Positions 7,061-17,863 of a stretch of DNA of 64,000 nt are shown here, piece by piece. The position numbers and the translations under genes were made by a program. Location of the stretch: assembly GCF_003184185.1 (NCBI RefSeq), contig NZ_QHJG01000006.1:1-64000 (forward strand), given 5' to 3'. The DNA comes from Legionella qingyii (GTDB lineage: Bacteria > Pseudomonadota > Gammaproteobacteria > Legionellales > Legionellaceae). Position 1 is the stretch's first letter, and every line of letters begins with the position of its first letter. The notes beneath the pieces were generated by a model. It was not told the origin of the DNA, ran no database searches, and saw only the letters and a program-made list of their open reading frames with translations.

Positions 7061-9985
7061 ATGAGAACAAAAAAAATACTAAGATTGATTTCGACAGAAA
7101 GCGATCAAGACGTGATCCTAAAAAAGCTGGATTTATGGTTCAGTAAAGACCCTCAATTAATCGAAAGAACTTATATTTTTGAACGCAATATTTTTCATCT
7201 TCTAGTATTAAAAAACAAAACGAAGGTTCTTGATAAATTGTTATCCGATGAGCAACGAAAATCAGTTGCGCAAAGAGCTGATCGACTAGGTAATACTCTA
7301 TTGCATTTCGCAGTACGCAATGGAGGAGAAAATCAAGATACTTTGAATGTTTTGCTTAAGCATTTCCCTGAAATGGTCAATACCCAGAATAGAAGTGAAA
7401 ATACCCCTTTTCATGATGCGGTTATTTTCGATCAACTCTGGGCGGTCAACATTCTTCTTAACCATAAGCAAACAAAGCGTTCAATAAAGAATGCTAATGA
7501 TAAAACAGCCCCAGAATTAGCTCTTGGCAATCCTGCGATAAGGCAGGCAATACTTAGTATTGATTTGTCAAAAATTCAATTACTTGATTTACGTAATCGT
7601 CCAAGTAGTTCTAATTCGAGCGCTTTTGATAGTTTTCATGAGTCATTTCCTTTGATGTCTTCCCGAAGTAATTCATCAGATAGTTTAGCTTCTCCAGATA
7701 GCGTCGATTCTTCCAGTCCATCATTCAAATTACAAGAAATCAACTGGCGTGTACTTAATTTTGACCCAGGGGAAGAGCAAGAGGAAACGGAAGTTCTTAA
7801 TAGGAAACCCACAAAACCTTATTCATTAACTCCTTATCTCAAGAAGCTATTAGCTGCCCATCAAGAAAAGGATTCGTCTTATCAGGCGTTATTCGAACGA
7901 GTTTGTAGGCGATTTGGTAAATATCATTTAAGTGAAGCTCTGGATTTCAGTGAGTTTTCAGCCGCCACAGTTCAAGAGGTGCTGCTGAGTATTCTGTCTT
8001 CTTCATGTTCGATTGTGACTGCTCAATCTAAACAAATTCAAAATAGAAATTTTCAATTATTCAAGGAGTTTTCTTCTTTGCTGCTCAGCAATAATTTAAC
8101 GCTCCCTGAATCAAAAGAGATTGCCATTTCTGACAAAGAATCTCTTGCTAATGCTCTCAAATTATTGACAGCCTGCAAGGAAACACCAGAATCAATACGT
8201 GAATTTGATTTTGAACGAATCGCTCATAGAGCTTTAGGTTTGCTGAGCTTTTATGATTTGATAACCATCCTCATTAATCTGAGACGATTATATAAAAATC
8301 TCGATTATCATCAGAAGATTGTCGCTAATTATGTTGTTTGGCAATTATTTACCTATCAGTGTATTGAAGGGATAACTCCTGATTCCTTGGTCTTTTTACA
8401 AATGAAACTCTTCTTCAAATATAATGTTGATAAGGAGTTTGGTTTAGGTTTATTGGGGATGCAAATTAATGCTCTTTTTGAGGCATTAATTGAAAATAAT
8501 TTGGATGTTTTTAATGTACCGGCATTAAGCAACTATCAACAAATAACGCAACGACTTGCCGAATATGAAGTCTCACAAGAGTCTTTTGATCGGTTAATTG
8601 ATCGCGCAATGGATTTGAAAAAAGGCGAGCGAGAGTATGAGGTAAAACGGCTTGCTCAAGAAATGCGTATTCTTACGATCAACTTTTATCAAAACGTACT
8701 TATAAAAGAATTTGGTGGCGGCGAGTGGGCAAAAGCGGAATCTAAAAAAAATGCACCACACATAGATAAGTCAACTCAATTTTTTAACAAGTTAAGCGCT
8801 TATTTTGTGAAGAAAATATTGAGTCAGCCAAGTAACAATATTAAAAATGCATTACAATTCATGCTGGAGTTGGCTCATGAGCTTTGTCTTTTAGATGGTG
8901 AAAAATACCCTGATTTAAACCACCTGATGCTAATTTGTAGCGTATTGAATAATAATAATATTTTACGATTATCCAATTCATTTGAACTTTTATCGTCCAA
9001 AGAAAGAAAAGCACTTGCTGAATTGGAGCATATGGTTAGCAAGGAATCAAATTCAAAATGGATGCGCGAAGTTTATCGACTTTATCGAACGACCTTGCCA
9101 TTTTTAGGTATTATTTTAACTGATGTTACTTTTGCTACTGATGGAAATCATTATCCTTTAAGCCGTTTTGAAGCAGTTGGTGGGATTTTGATGAGGGTTC
9201 TCGAAATCAAAACCTTGTTAAATAATAAATACAGCCGTAATACCACTGACCTGCAGGATTTTTTAAATAATTGTCTTGAAATCAGTGAGGACGACTTATA
9301 TTTAGCTTCTCTTAGAATTCAGCCAAGAAAAGGGGATGTGTTGAATCTGGATGAACCAAGTAAAGATTGGCAGTTTATCTTGGATCATCTGAACCAAAAT
9401 TTTTTAAACAATAATTTGATCCCTGCAGTTATTTATAAAGGGCAAATCCATCCCCCCATTCAATTGGCGAATCGATTAATTTCTTATTTTAGTAGATACA
9501 TAGAAAATTTAAATAAAGCAGTCAAGGAGTTGAATGAGGCCGAAGAGCTTTCCGCAGAGCAGCTCAAATTAAAAGAGGATCATGACAAAATACGACAGTT
9601 GATTGAGCAGCTTGAAAAAACAATTGATCGAATTATTGAAGTGAATAAAACCTTCTACGTCAAACAAAATCTTATGGGGGCACTATGTCCCGTATATTAT
9701 CAGAGTAAGATAATGCAGTTGAATCAGCAACAGTCACTGGTGGATAAATCTACAGACTTAAAGAAAACACGAAGAACTTCCTGGCGACAAGTTAGCACGC
9801 TTGTGCATAAAAAGCTTTTTTTCTCTTCTGTAGACGCAATCAAACCACAAACAGCTACAGGAGAACCTCTTTCGAGAAATTTCGCTGAGCGAATCCGCGC
9901 TGATATGGAAGTCGAAGAAATTCAACCGGATGGGGATTTGAGTCAACATGAAAGCAGTTCATTAAAACAGCTAAGCTTTTCTTAA
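7061..9985 (+). CDS. Ankyrin-repeat / RasGEF protein, candidate Dot/Icm effector
   Basis: This 974-residue protein has about three ankyrin repeats at residues 40-155 (NIFHLLVLKNKTKVLDKLL, GNTLLHFAVRNG, NTPFHDAVIFDQLWAVNILL). A serine-rich linker follows at about 182-225. A RasGEF (Cdc25-homology) domain lies at about 525-760. The GEF match includes LAQEMRILTINFYQN, a region aligning to the SOS FNGVLEVVSAMN helix (LNHLMLICSVLNNNNILRL), and PFLGIILTDVTFATDGN, the counterpart of SOS PFFGIYLTNI. The C-terminus has a coiled coil and an acidic MEVEEIQPDGD patch like the E-blocks of Dot/Icm substrates. It likely activates a host Ras-family GTPase. L. pneumophila LegG2 is a RasGEF effector; the ankyrin fusion differs from it. 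Secretion is inferred. Confidence 0.85.
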   Translation: MRTKKILRLISTESDQDVILKKLDLWFSKDPQLIERTYIFERNIFHLLVLKNKTKVLDKLLSDEQRKSVAQRADRLGNTLLHFAVRNGGENQDTLNVLLKHFPEMVNTQNRSENTPFHDAVIFDQLWAVNILLNHKQTKRSIKNANDKTAPELALGNPAIRQAILSIDLSKIQLLDLRNRPSSSNSSAFDSFHESFPLMSSRSNSSDSLASPDSVDSSSPSFKLQEINWRVLNFDPGEEQEETEVLNRKPTKPYSLTPYLKKLLAAHQEKDSSYQALFERVCRRFGKYHLSEALDFSEFSAATVQEVLLSILSSSCSIVTAQSKQIQNRNFQLFKEFSSLLLSNNLTLPESKEIAISDKESLANALKLLTACKETPESIREFDFERIAHRALGLLSFYDLITILINLRRLYKNLDYHQKIVANYVVWQLFTYQCIEGITPDSLVFLQMKLFFKYNVDKEFGLGLLGMQINALFEALIENNLDVFNVPALSNYQQITQRLAEYEVSQESFDRLIDRAMDLKKGEREYEVKRLAQEMRILTINFYQNVLIKEFGGGEWAKAESKKNAPHIDKSTQFFNKLSAYFVKKILSQPSNNIKNALQFMLELAHELCLLDGEKYPDLNHLMLICSVLNNNNILRLSNSFELLSSKERKALAELEHMVSKESNSKWMREVYRLYRTTLPFLGIILTDVTFATDGNHYPLSRFEAVGGILMRVLEIKTLLNNKYSRNTTDLQDFLNNCLEISEDDLYLASLRIQPRKGDVLNLDEPSKDWQFILDHLNQNFLNNNLIPAVIYKGQIHPPIQLANRLISYFSRYIENLNKAVKELNEAEELSAEQLKLKEDHDKIRQLIEQLEKTIDRIIEVNKTFYVKQNLMGALCPVYYQSKIMQLNQQQSLVDKSTDLKKTRRTSWRQVSTLVHKKLFFSSVDAIKPQTATGEPLSRNFAERIRADMEVEEIQPDGDLSQHESSSLKQLSFS

Positions 9986-10034
9986 TGCGCACTTGTTATA
10001 ATATTTGACCAACCAAACACACAGGAGTTACAAG

Positions 10035-11678
10035 ATGGCATTGTCGCAACAAGAGCGTGAGGAACTGATACGTTTTATTCGATCAAATCAGTTAAATATT
10101 AAATCATCGACCGGATGGACTAATTATTCGAAATTTAGACAAAATAAAGATGCTCTGGTATTGGATATTGATGATACTGAATCATTAAGCAAGGTTTTGC
10201 AGTTCATTACTGCTTTAAATAAAAAGAAAGATCCTGCAGATCGTACTTTAGTAAGGCCTGCTGCAGGAGGTCGAGGAAAGAAATACAGTGAATCCTATTC
10301 GGTACATGGAGTGGAAGACGCTGATATTGTAATTCGTTTAGTAGGGAAAGAATTTACGGAAATTAAAGGGGTTGATAAGGAGGGGCAGGTTGTTACCATT
10401 GGTGCCAGTATGCAAGTTGGCGAAATAAATCAACAACTCTATGACCAATATAATCTTACGTTACCGACGTCCAGTTTAAATCCATACATTTCATTTATTG
10501 GTTTAGCCGCTAACAGCGGTATTGGTACTGGAAAAGATCAGCCCGGTGTAGCCGGCCTTATCAAATCGATGACACTCTGTCTGCCAAATGGAGAGATTGT
10601 AACCATTGATAGTTCCCATCCTGATTTTGAGACCATATGTTCAGGCCATCAAGGTTTATTCGGTTTTGTTTTAAGTGCTGAAGTTCAATGTATTGAAGCG
10701 CAAAAATTAGAATGCAATAAAGAAGTCATGAGTGTTGCGCAATTAATTGACGAAATAAAGCAGGGTTTATTCGAGCGCGATCCTTATACCAGTATCTATA
10801 TTATGCCCACTTATCAAGCTGATGAGTTGACCAATCGAGCTTATAAAAATGTCTGCGTTTATCGTTGGCGTCCTGTTGAAAAAAACTGTGAGGATCAAAA
10901 TGCTCGTACGCCCTTAACGCATGTAAGACAGGAAATGGAAACGAGAATTTATGATTATCTGAAAGTCAGCAATTTCTTGTGCCAATTTCCGCATGTGATT
11001 CCCCAATTTGCACAATATATAGTTCTTCCTCTTGTGATTGGGAGCAAAAATGAGACTTCTGTATCACGCTGGTATGATTCAGTTCATCATCAGACAGGTT
11101 ATCCCGGAAATGTTGAAGACACAGGCTTATTATTTGAAGTGAGCGAAGATTGTCATGAAGTAGTCATCGCTCTGGAAAAGGTATTTACAACATTACATGA
11201 GTACAGTGAGCGCGATTATTTTCCCATCACTTCGGGGATGTATTTACGCTATTTACAGGGAATGAATGGTGGTGTCTCTATTACCCAACACGCCGACGGA
11301 AAACATGTTTGTTCGTTTGATATGGTTTCAGATATTCATAACCCTGGACATGATGCTTTCCAGAAAGAAATTACCAAATTCTTTAGGGAAAATCTTAAGG
11401 CGGTTCCGCATTTAGGAAAATTTTTACCTGATGATTATCAATTAAATTGCGCTGAGTATAATGATGCCTTAGTTCGATGGTATGAAGATAACAATTTAAA
11501 TCTTGAAGAAAGCATGTTGCTTACCGCCCATTATTGCAAACTTTTGCAATTCCCTAATATGATGCCTGCGCAACCCGATTTTTCAAGAAGACAATTTGCT
11601 TTATTCCAACCCGCAGAAAACATTCCTCAGTTAAGAGATAGTGTTGATGATGAGCCCAGATATAAAGCTGCAATTTGA
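10035..11678 (+). CDS. FAD-binding (PCMH-type) oxidoreductase
   Basis: About 547 residues. The N-terminal half is an FAD_binding_4 / PCMH domain: residues ALVLDIDDTESLSKVLQFI, then VRPAAGGRGKKYSESYSVHG, then a glycine-rich GLAANSGIGTGKDQPG loop and the conserved GLFGFVLSAEVQ. The rest is a substrate domain without a clear match to a named oxidase. Proteins of this fold oxidise alcohols, sugars or lactones using bound FAD. The ATG at 10035 has AGGAG seven bases upstream and is preferred over the TTG at 10005. It starts 49 bases after the ankyrin-RasGEF gene and may be cotranscribed with it. Confidence 0.8.
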   Translation: MALSQQEREELIRFIRSNQLNIKSSTGWTNYSKFRQNKDALVLDIDDTESLSKVLQFITALNKKKDPADRTLVRPAAGGRGKKYSESYSVHGVEDADIVIRLVGKEFTEIKGVDKEGQVVTIGASMQVGEINQQLYDQYNLTLPTSSLNPYISFIGLAANSGIGTGKDQPGVAGLIKSMTLCLPNGEIVTIDSSHPDFETICSGHQGLFGFVLSAEVQCIEAQKLECNKEVMSVAQLIDEIKQGLFERDPYTSIYIMPTYQADELTNRAYKNVCVYRWRPVEKNCEDQNARTPLTHVRQEMETRIYDYLKVSNFLCQFPHVIPQFAQYIVLPLVIGSKNETSVSRWYDSVHHQTGYPGNVEDTGLLFEVSEDCHEVVIALEKVFTTLHEYSERDYFPITSGMYLRYLQGMNGGVSITQHADGKHVCSFDMVSDIHNPGHDAFQKEITKFFRENLKAVPHLGKFLPDDYQLNCAEYNDALVRWYEDNNLNLEESMLLTAHYCKLLQFPNMMPAQPDFSRRQFALFQPAENIPQLRDSVDDEPRYKAAI

Positions 11679-12014
11679 GCCTGCATGTCATTATTGCCAA
11701 GGTAGGTTGCATTGACAATTAATTTTTATTGCCTCTGGTATTTGTTTTATTCAATAACTAAACTTATTGAAATATATTAAAATTAACTTGAATTGAACGC
11801 TCTTTACCTACTAAGGCGGGTTGGGCGTAAAATTAAAACAGACGCTTGATGTTGATATGAACAGGACTTACGAAAAACGCCAAGGTCGAGGCAAAAAATG
11901 TTTTTAATGAGGAAGTTTAGATATACTAAATGACCGAATTAAAAACATTTTTTAACGAAGAGATGGGGGGCGTAAGTCCTGATGAAAATAAATAGCCTAT
12001 GAGGGGCTGATAAA
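11679..12014. other. Intergenic region containing a MITE-like repeat
   Basis: No gene is seen. The left half is AT-rich. The right half is almost entirely the palindromic repeat at 11861-11982, which ends 32 bases before the HlyD-like gene, so the operon promoter may lie within or before the repeat. Confidence 0.5.
11861..11982. repeat. MITE-like palindromic repeat, copy 1
   Basis: The terminal inverted repeats AGGACTTACG (11863-11872) and CGTAAGTCCT (11971-11980) are perfect. Inside, AAAAAATGTTTTTAAT (11893-11908) pairs perfectly with ATTAAAAACATTTTTT (11938-11953), so the whole unit can fold into one long hairpin. A second copy lies at 40661-40784 with the same core. No transposase is encoded. 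Confidence 0.8.
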
Positions 12015-13097
12015 ATGATACAGGACAAGAAGTCAAAACAGTTGTTGGGAATGGCTGTAATCATTTTAGCTATCCTTTTATTTCTACTTTGGCATTATTT
12101 CCAACCTAAGGCGTTAGGAAGTGATTTTGCCAGTGGGAATGGACGAATTGAAGCGATAGAAGTTGATATTGATACTAAAATTGCTGGGCGGATAAAAACC
12201 ATCTACGTTGACGAAGGGGATTTCGTCAAAACAGGCCAGGTGCTTGCCAAAATGGATACCGATTCCCTTGAGGCGCAACTTCGTGAAGCGCAAGCCAAAT
12301 ATAAAGAAGCTCAAAGCAATGTGATTAGTGCCAAGCACCAGGTTATCCAACGAAAAAATGAAAAGGAAGTGGCTCAGGCTACGGTAGCTCAACGTCAAGC
12401 TGAGTTAAGTTTGGCAAGAAATCGGTTGTCTCGCGTGCAAAAGCTGGTCGCCAAAGGAGCTGCTTCAGTAGATAGTCTCGATGAAGCAAATGCGCTTTTT
12501 TATAGTGCTGAGGCCGTATTTAAAGCAGCCAATGCTCAGGTTGCTGAAAAAGATGCAATGATTGCAACCGCAGAAGCGCAAGTTAATGGTGCAGAATTAT
12601 CCGTTGATGCAGCTGCTGCGACAATCGAGCGACTGAAAGTGGATATTAAAGACAGCACCTTGGTTGCACCAATTGATGGACGGATCCAATTTCGTGTTGC
12701 TCAGCCAGGAGAAGTACTGGCTGCTGGGGGCAAAGTATTAAATATGGTCGATTTAACCAATGTGTATATGGTTTTTTTTCTGCCCACAGAACAAGCTGGA
12801 AGAGTGCAGATAGGTGCAGCCGTACATCTGGTGCTTGATGCGATTCCTCAATATGTAATCCCGGCAAAAGTGACTTTTGTCGCGGATGTTGCCCAATTTA
12901 CCCCCAAAACTGTTGAAACAGCAAGTGAGCGGCAAAAACTGATGTTTCGTGTTAAAGCACGAATCGCTCCAGAACTACTAAAAAAATACATCCATGCTGT
13001 AAAAACAGGGTTACCTGGTATGGCTTATGTCCAGTTGAATCCTAAAAGTAAATGGCCTGCCAATTTACAAGTGAATGTGCCAAATGAGCGAAGATAA
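12015..13097 (+). CDS. HlyD-family membrane fusion protein of an ABC export system
   Basis: The 360-residue protein has one N-terminal membrane anchor (residues about 8-27) and a lipoyl/barrel-sandwich half ([35 protein letters not shown]). A long helical hairpin rich in Ala/Gln/Glu follows, then the second barrel half ([19 protein letters not shown]) and a beta barrel. This is the layout of YhiI/EmrA/HlyD adaptors that span the periplasm and link an inner-membrane pump to an outer-membrane channel. Its 3' end overlaps the next gene, an ABC transporter, so the three genes 12015-16957 form one operon. No outer-membrane TolC partner is present here. Confidence 0.9.
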   Translation: MIQDKKSKQLLGMAVIILAILLFLLWHYFQPKALGSDFASGNGRIEAIEVDIDTKIAGRIKTIYVDEGDFVKTGQVLAKMDTDSLEAQLREAQAKYKEAQSNVISAKHQVIQRKNEKEVAQATVAQRQAELSLARNRLSRVQKLVAKGAASVDSLDEANALFYSAEAVFKAANAQVAEKDAMIATAEAQVNGAELSVDAAAATIERLKVDIKDSTLVAPIDGRIQFRVAQPGEVLAAGGKVLNMVDLTNVYMVFFLPTEQAGRVQIGAAVHLVLDAIPQYVIPAKVTFVADVAQFTPKTVETASERQKLMFRVKARIAPELLKKYIHAVKTGLPGMAYVQLNPKSKWPANLQVNVPNERR

Positions 13098-15837
13098 TGC
13101 CAAACGAATTGGAATAATTGATAATGTGAGCCTATGGTTTGGTAAGACGCAAGCACTTAAGCAAATCAACCTGAATATTCCTGCCAGTTGTATGGTTGGA
13201 TTTATTGGTCCGGATGGGGTAGGTAAATCGAGCTTGCTTTCCTTAATTGCAGGGGCACGTGCGATTCAGCAAGGAACGGTCATAGTTTTAGGCGGCGATA
13301 TGAAGAGTGCTTCTCATCGTAACGCCGTATGCACACGCATTGCTTACATGCCCCAAGGATTAGGAAAAAACCTTTATTCTTCACTTTCAGTTTTTGAAAA
13401 CATTGATTTCTTTGGGCGCTTATTTGGTCATGAGCGCAGAGAACGTGAATACTATATTACGCGATTGTTAACCAATACCGGGCTATTGCCATTTAAAGAT
13501 CGGCCAGTAAGCAAATTATCTGGTGGAATGAAACAAAAACTGGGTTTATGTTGCGCCCTGATTCATTCACCTGATTTGTTAATTTTAGATGAGCCTACTA
13601 CCGGTGTTGACCCTTTATCTCGACGTCAGTTCTGGGAATTAATCAATGTCATTCGTCAAGATAAACCGCAAATGAGTGTTCTGGTAGCTACTGCCTATAT
13701 GGAGGAAGCGGCACAATTTGATTGGTTGGTCGCGATGAATGATGGAGGCATTTTAGCAACAGGAACCCATAATCGGTTGTTGGCACATACTCAGACTTCT
13801 ACCTTGGAAGAAGCCTTTATTGCCCTGTTGCCCAAAGAACAACAAATGCATCATCAAAAGGTAGTAATTGAACCACGGTTACAGCAAGAGTTTGCTGAAA
13901 TTGCTATTGAAGCTAATGGCCTGACCAAAAAATTTGGTAATTTTACCGCGGTAGACTCAGTAAATTTTCGTATTGAGCGAGGAGAGATTTTTGGTTTTTT
14001 AGGGTCCAATGGTTGTGGTAAAACAACGGTCATGAAGATGCTGACTGGATTATTACCAATAAGTGCGGGGCAAGTATGGCTTTTGGGTAAAACAGTTGAT
14101 GCTCATGATCTTAATATACGTCGACAAATTGGATATATGTCGCAATCCTTTTCGTTATATGCAGAACTGACGGTTTTTCAAAATTTATTACTGCATGCTC
14201 GCTTGTTCCATTTACCCAAGGAACAGGTCCATGCGCACATTAATCGCTTGGTAAACCGTTTTTATTTAACCGATGTTCTTAATGAATACCCTAATTCTTT
14301 GCCGCTAGGGTACAAGCAAAGACTGTCATTAGCAGTTGCGGTACTCCATCAGCCGGAAATTTTAATTTTGGATGAGCCCACCTCTGGTGTTGATCCTTTG
14401 GCACGTGATTTGTTTTGGCAATTAATGATTGATTTGTCCCGCCAGGATCGGGTCACCATCTTCATTTCCACTCATTTTATGAATGAAGCAGAACGCTGTG
14501 ATCGCATCTCTTTGATGCATGCGGGAAAAGTATTAGTCAGTGATAAACCAGCCAATCTGATTAAAATAAAAAAAACCAAAACCCTCGAAGATGCCTTTAT
14601 CTGTTACCTTGAGGAGGCTCGAAAAGAAGAGTCCACGAGCCAAATTACTTCATCAACAAACAGGACAAATCAACGCTCCTTTCTGCTCGCAAAACAAAAT
14701 CAAAGAAATATAGCGTTTGATATCCGACGTATGTACAGTTATTGCCGGCGGGAAACACTAGAACTGATTCGTGAGCCTATTCGTGCGATTATGGCTTTTT
14801 TAGGTAGTGTCATTCTCATGATCATCATGAGTTACGGTATAAATCTGGATGTTGAAAATCTATCTTTTGCTGTGTGGGATCGCGATCAAAGTACTACCAG
14901 CCAAAATTATGTGCTTGATATTGCGGGCTCACGCTATTTTAGTGAGTATCCGCCGGTTATAAATTATAACCAATTAGACAAAAGAATGCGTTCGGGGGAA
15001 CTGAATCTGGCACTCGAAATACCCAATGGTTTTGCCCGTGATATCAAACGAGGCAGGGAAGTCCAAATAGGCGCTTGGGTCGAAGGCGTCATGCCCCAGC
15101 GTGCGGAAACGGCAAGAAACTATATTCTGGGATTACATCAGCATTGGCTGGCGAATAACCTGCCTGAATTCAAAAAAAATGATCTGCAGAATTACTTCAA
15201 TATAGAAACACGGTTCCGTTACAATCCTGATGTGAAGAGTTTACCGGCTATGGTTCCTGCGATGATCCCCTTACTTTTAATGCTGATTCCCTCCATATTA
15301 ACGGCACTTGCTGTAGTGCGCGAAAAAGAATTGGGTTCCATTATCAACTTATATGTCACTCCAGTTACTAAAATGGAGTTCCTGCTTGGTAAATTACTGC
15401 CTTATATCGGCCTTGCCTTATTTAATTTCCTCTCGTTGGTTGCACTTTCTGTATTCTTTTTCAAAGTGCCTATTAGCGGTAGTTTTTTAACCTTTCTGAT
15501 GGCAGCTTTTATTTATGTCGTCATCGCGACATCGATGGGATTTTTAATTTCTACTTTTATGCACAGCCAGATTGCCGCAATTTTTGGTACGGCAATCCTT
15601 ACTATTCTTCCCGCAACGCAGTTTTCAGGTATATTGGAACCTGTATCCTCTCTTGAAGGATTAGGAGCTTTGATTGGCCAAATTTATCCCGTGACTTATT
15701 TTCTGAATATATCACGAGGCATTTTTTCCAAGGGATTGGGTTTTAATGAATTACATGGTGCTCTTTTTTCGTTATTACTTGCAGTACCCATATTAATGGC
15801 CCTTTGTTTGTGCTTTATCAAGAAACAGGAGCAGTAA
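13075..15837 (+). CDS. ABC exporter fusion: two ATPase domains plus ABC-2 membrane domain (RbbA/YhiH type)
   Basis: In 920 residues there are two nucleotide-binding domains followed by an ABC-2 permease. NBD1 has Walker [10 protein letters not shown], signature LSGGMKQ and Walker [17 protein letters not shown]2 (from about residue 278) has GSNGCGKTT and [13 protein letters not shown], but its signature reads LPLGYKQ in place of LSGGQ-like. The permease begins near residue 560 with several membrane helices separated by a large periplasmic loop. The architecture matches YhiH/RbbA-type drug-efflux ABC proteins. ATG codons at 13075 and 13084 are both possible starts, and either overlaps the HlyD gene. 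The degenerate second signature suggests that the two ATP sites are not equivalent. Confidence 0.9.
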   Translation: MCQMSEDNAKRIGIIDNVSLWFGKTQALKQINLNIPASCMVGFIGPDGVGKSSLLSLIAGARAIQQGTVIVLGGDMKSASHRNAVCTRIAYMPQGLGKNLYSSLSVFENIDFFGRLFGHERREREYYITRLLTNTGLLPFKDRPVSKLSGGMKQKLGLCCALIHSPDLLILDEPTTGVDPLSRRQFWELINVIRQDKPQMSVLVATAYMEEAAQFDWLVAMNDGGILATGTHNRLLAHTQTSTLEEAFIALLPKEQQMHHQKVVIEPRLQQEFAEIAIEANGLTKKFGNFTAVDSVNFRIERGEIFGFLGSNGCGKTTVMKMLTGLLPISAGQVWLLGKTVDAHDLNIRRQIGYMSQSFSLYAELTVFQNLLLHARLFHLPKEQVHAHINRLVNRFYLTDVLNEYPNSLPLGYKQRLSLAVAVLHQPEILILDEPTSGVDPLARDLFWQLMIDLSRQDRVTIFISTHFMNEAERCDRISLMHAGKVLVSDKPANLIKIKKTKTLEDAFICYLEEARKEESTSQITSSTNRTNQRSFLLAKQNQRNIAFDIRRMYSYCRRETLELIREPIRAIMAFLGSVILMIIMSYGINLDVENLSFAVWDRDQSTTSQNYVLDIAGSRYFSEYPPVINYNQLDKRMRSGELNLALEIPNGFARDIKRGREVQIGAWVEGVMPQRAETARNYILGLHQHWLANNLPEFKKNDLQNYFNIETRFRYNPDVKSLPAMVPAMIPLLLMLIPSILTALAVVREKELGSIINLYVTPVTKMEFLLGKLLPYIGLALFNFLSLVALSVFFFKVPISGSFLTFLMAAFIYVVIATSMGFLISTFMHSQIAAIFGTAILTILPATQFSGILEPVSSLEGLGALIGQIYPVTYFLNISRGIFSKGLGFNELHGALFSLLLAVPILMALCLCFIKKQEQ

Positions 15838-15838
15838 A

Positions 15839-16957
15839 ATGGCTATAAGTAATATAGTCTATCTGGCAGTTAAGGAATTACGGGGCATGTTACGTGATCC
15901 GATTATGCTGATATTAATTATTTTTGCATTTACTGTTTCTGTTTATGCGGCTGCAACGGCGTTACCTGAAACACTGAATAAAACACCTATAGCCATAGTC
16001 GATGAAGATCAATCTCCTCTATCACAAAGGATTACCGATTCATTTTATCCGCCACAATTTACTCGACCCGTGCTCATTAATTTGACCGAGATGGATTCTG
16101 GAATGAATTCTGGGACTTATACTTTTACCCTGGATATCCCCCCCAATTTTCAACGTGACTTATTGGCTGGCCGTAAACCCTCTATTCAATTAAATGTCGA
16201 TGCAACACGCATGAGTCAAGCATTTGTCGGCTCGGGTTATATTCAAACCATGATTAATGGGGAAGTCAGTGAGTTTTTAAGACATTATCGCGAAATTGTC
16301 ATTCCTCCAGTAGATTTAGTGTTGAGGGTTCGCTTCAATCCTACGTTAAGTAAAACTTGGTTTGGGGCCGTTATGGAAATCATTAATAATGTGACCATGC
16401 TTTCAATTGTCCTTACAGGAGCCGCACTACTGCGTGAGCGTGAGCATGGGACGATTGAGCATTTGTTGGTGATGCCTATTACTCCATTTGAAATCATGAC
16501 CAGTAAACTTTGTGCTATGGGCTTGGTGGTATTAGTAGTCAGTTCATTCTCTCTGGTCATCGTGGTGCATCAGTTACTTGCCATTCCTATTGAAGGTTCC
16601 ATCCCTTTATTTTTATTAGGAAGTGCGATGAATTTATTTGCGACAACATCCATGGGTATTTTTATGGGAACTATAGCCCGCTCCATGCCACAATTCGGTT
16701 TATTACTGATCCTGGTTATTATACCTCTGGAGATGCTCTCTGGAGGTATGACACCAAGAGAAAATATGCCTGAGTTGGTACGTACCATCATGCTCGCAGC
16801 ACCCATCACTCATTTTGTTATGCTGGCGCAATCGGTGTTGTTCCGGGGGGCTGGTTTAGATATCATATGGCCGCAGCTGGCAGCACTTGCGTGTATCGGG
16901 TCTACTTTTTTCTATATCACATTACGTTACTTCCGTAAGTCGATTAGTTTGTTATAG
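15839..16957 (+). CDS. ABC-2 type permease subunit (YhhJ-like)
   Basis: The 372-residue membrane protein starts one base after the fused ABC gene ends. It has an N-terminal helix (about 20-42), a large extracytoplasmic domain, then five or so C-terminal helices. The conserved LLREREHGTIEHLLVMPITPFEIMT-like segment before them (quoted in part) is typical of ABC-2 drug permeases. It pairs with the permease half of the upstream protein to form the membrane channel. Together with the HlyD adaptor it makes a complete inner-membrane export unit, probably for drugs or other amphipathic compounds. Confidence 0.9.
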   Translation: MAISNIVYLAVKELRGMLRDPIMLILIIFAFTVSVYAAATALPETLNKTPIAIVDEDQSPLSQRITDSFYPPQFTRPVLINLTEMDSGMNSGTYTFTLDIPPNFQRDLLAGRKPSIQLNVDATRMSQAFVGSGYIQTMINGEVSEFLRHYREIVIPPVDLVLRVRFNPTLSKTWFGAVMEIINNVTMLSIVLTGAALLREREHGTIEHLLVMPITPFEIMTSKLCAMGLVVLVVSSFSLVIVVHQLLAIPIEGSIPLFLLGSAMNLFATTSMGIFMGTIARSMPQFGLLLILVIIPLEMLSGGMTPRENMPELVRTIMLAAPITHFVMLAQSVLFRGAGLDIIWPQLAALACIGSTFFYITLRYFRKSISLL

Positions 16958-17059
16958 ATTATCCCTTAATTCATGCATTATGGCTTTCTATTTTTTCCAG
17001 AACCCATTAAGAGTACTGAGTGATTATTGGTGGGGACGCGCTTTTAAAAGGAATTTATT

Positions 17060-17863
17060 ATGAAAACAGCATTGGTATCTGGATTTGCCCGTTCATTTAT
17101 ATCCGGTTGGCCGATTGCAGAAGCAACAATTACGGTTCTTGAACACGAGCAGTTAAAATTTAAGACGGATTCTTCGGGAAAGTTTGGACCCTTCGCGTGG
17201 CCCGTTGGAGAACCGATTACCTTGGTTTTTGAGAAATCTGGATCGTTTTGGACCGGATATAAGACAATACAAACAGCGACTTTAATTGTTCCGCCCGAGG
17301 GAATCAACGATGCGAATTTCCTAAAAAATATTTCATTTCAAGTTCCTTCAAATATGGCCTATAGATTTCTTTCTTTCGCAATGGGGGAAATTGAAGACCC
17401 GCAAGCATGTCAAATTGCTGCAACAGTTACACCACCCAATACCACCATGGATGACATCCCGCAAGGAGTTGAAGGTGTTACCGTGACTTTATCACCTAAA
17501 GTGGATGTAAGAACATTTTATTTTGGGATTTTTCCGATAGTTCACAAAACAAATCCTTTTGTCAAAAAATTAACATCGACGTCACTGGATGGTGGGGTTG
17601 CCTTCATCAATGTTCCACCAGGTGATTACATCATGGAAGCCAAAAAGGATAACATCCTTTTTTCCAAAGTAGCGATTAAGGCACGTAAAGGAATGATTGT
17701 GAATGCAAGCCCGCCACAAGGTCCAACAATGCTCGAAGACCCCAAAGTAGATTCAGAGAAAAAAACAAATCAGTTTAGTTTTTTTAAACCGGCATTAGCA
17801 CTAGGATTTACTACGGTGGGTGCTCTTGCTGCAACTAGTATGCTGAGTAAACCTGCTCCATAA
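17060..17863 (+). CDS. Protein with carboxypeptidase-regulatory-like beta domains, function unknown
   Basis: The 267-residue protein has no signal peptide. Its N-terminus (SGWPIAEATITVLE, then TDSSGKFGPFAWPVGEPITLVFEKSG) resembles the carboxypeptidase-regulatory-like beta-sandwich seen in many surface and enzyme-accessory proteins. A second similar unit follows at about 133-210 (GVEGVTVTLSP, GVAFINVPPGDYIMEAKKD). The C-terminus has one hydrophobic stretch (ALALGFTTVGALAAT) that could anchor the protein in a membrane. The ATG at 17060 is preceded by AAAAGGAA. The remains of a broken gene start right at its end, so it may be a newcomer at this site. Function is not known. Confidence 0.7.
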   Translation: MKTALVSGFARSFISGWPIAEATITVLEHEQLKFKTDSSGKFGPFAWPVGEPITLVFEKSGSFWTGYKTIQTATLIVPPEGINDANFLKNISFQVPSNMAYRFLSFAMGEIEDPQACQIAATVTPPNTTMDDIPQGVEGVTVTLSPKVDVRTFYFGIFPIVHKTNPFVKKLTSTSLDGGVAFINVPPGDYIMEAKKDNILFSKVAIKARKGMIVNASPPQGPTMLEDPKVDSEKKTNQFSFFKPALALGFTTVGALAATSMLSKPAP

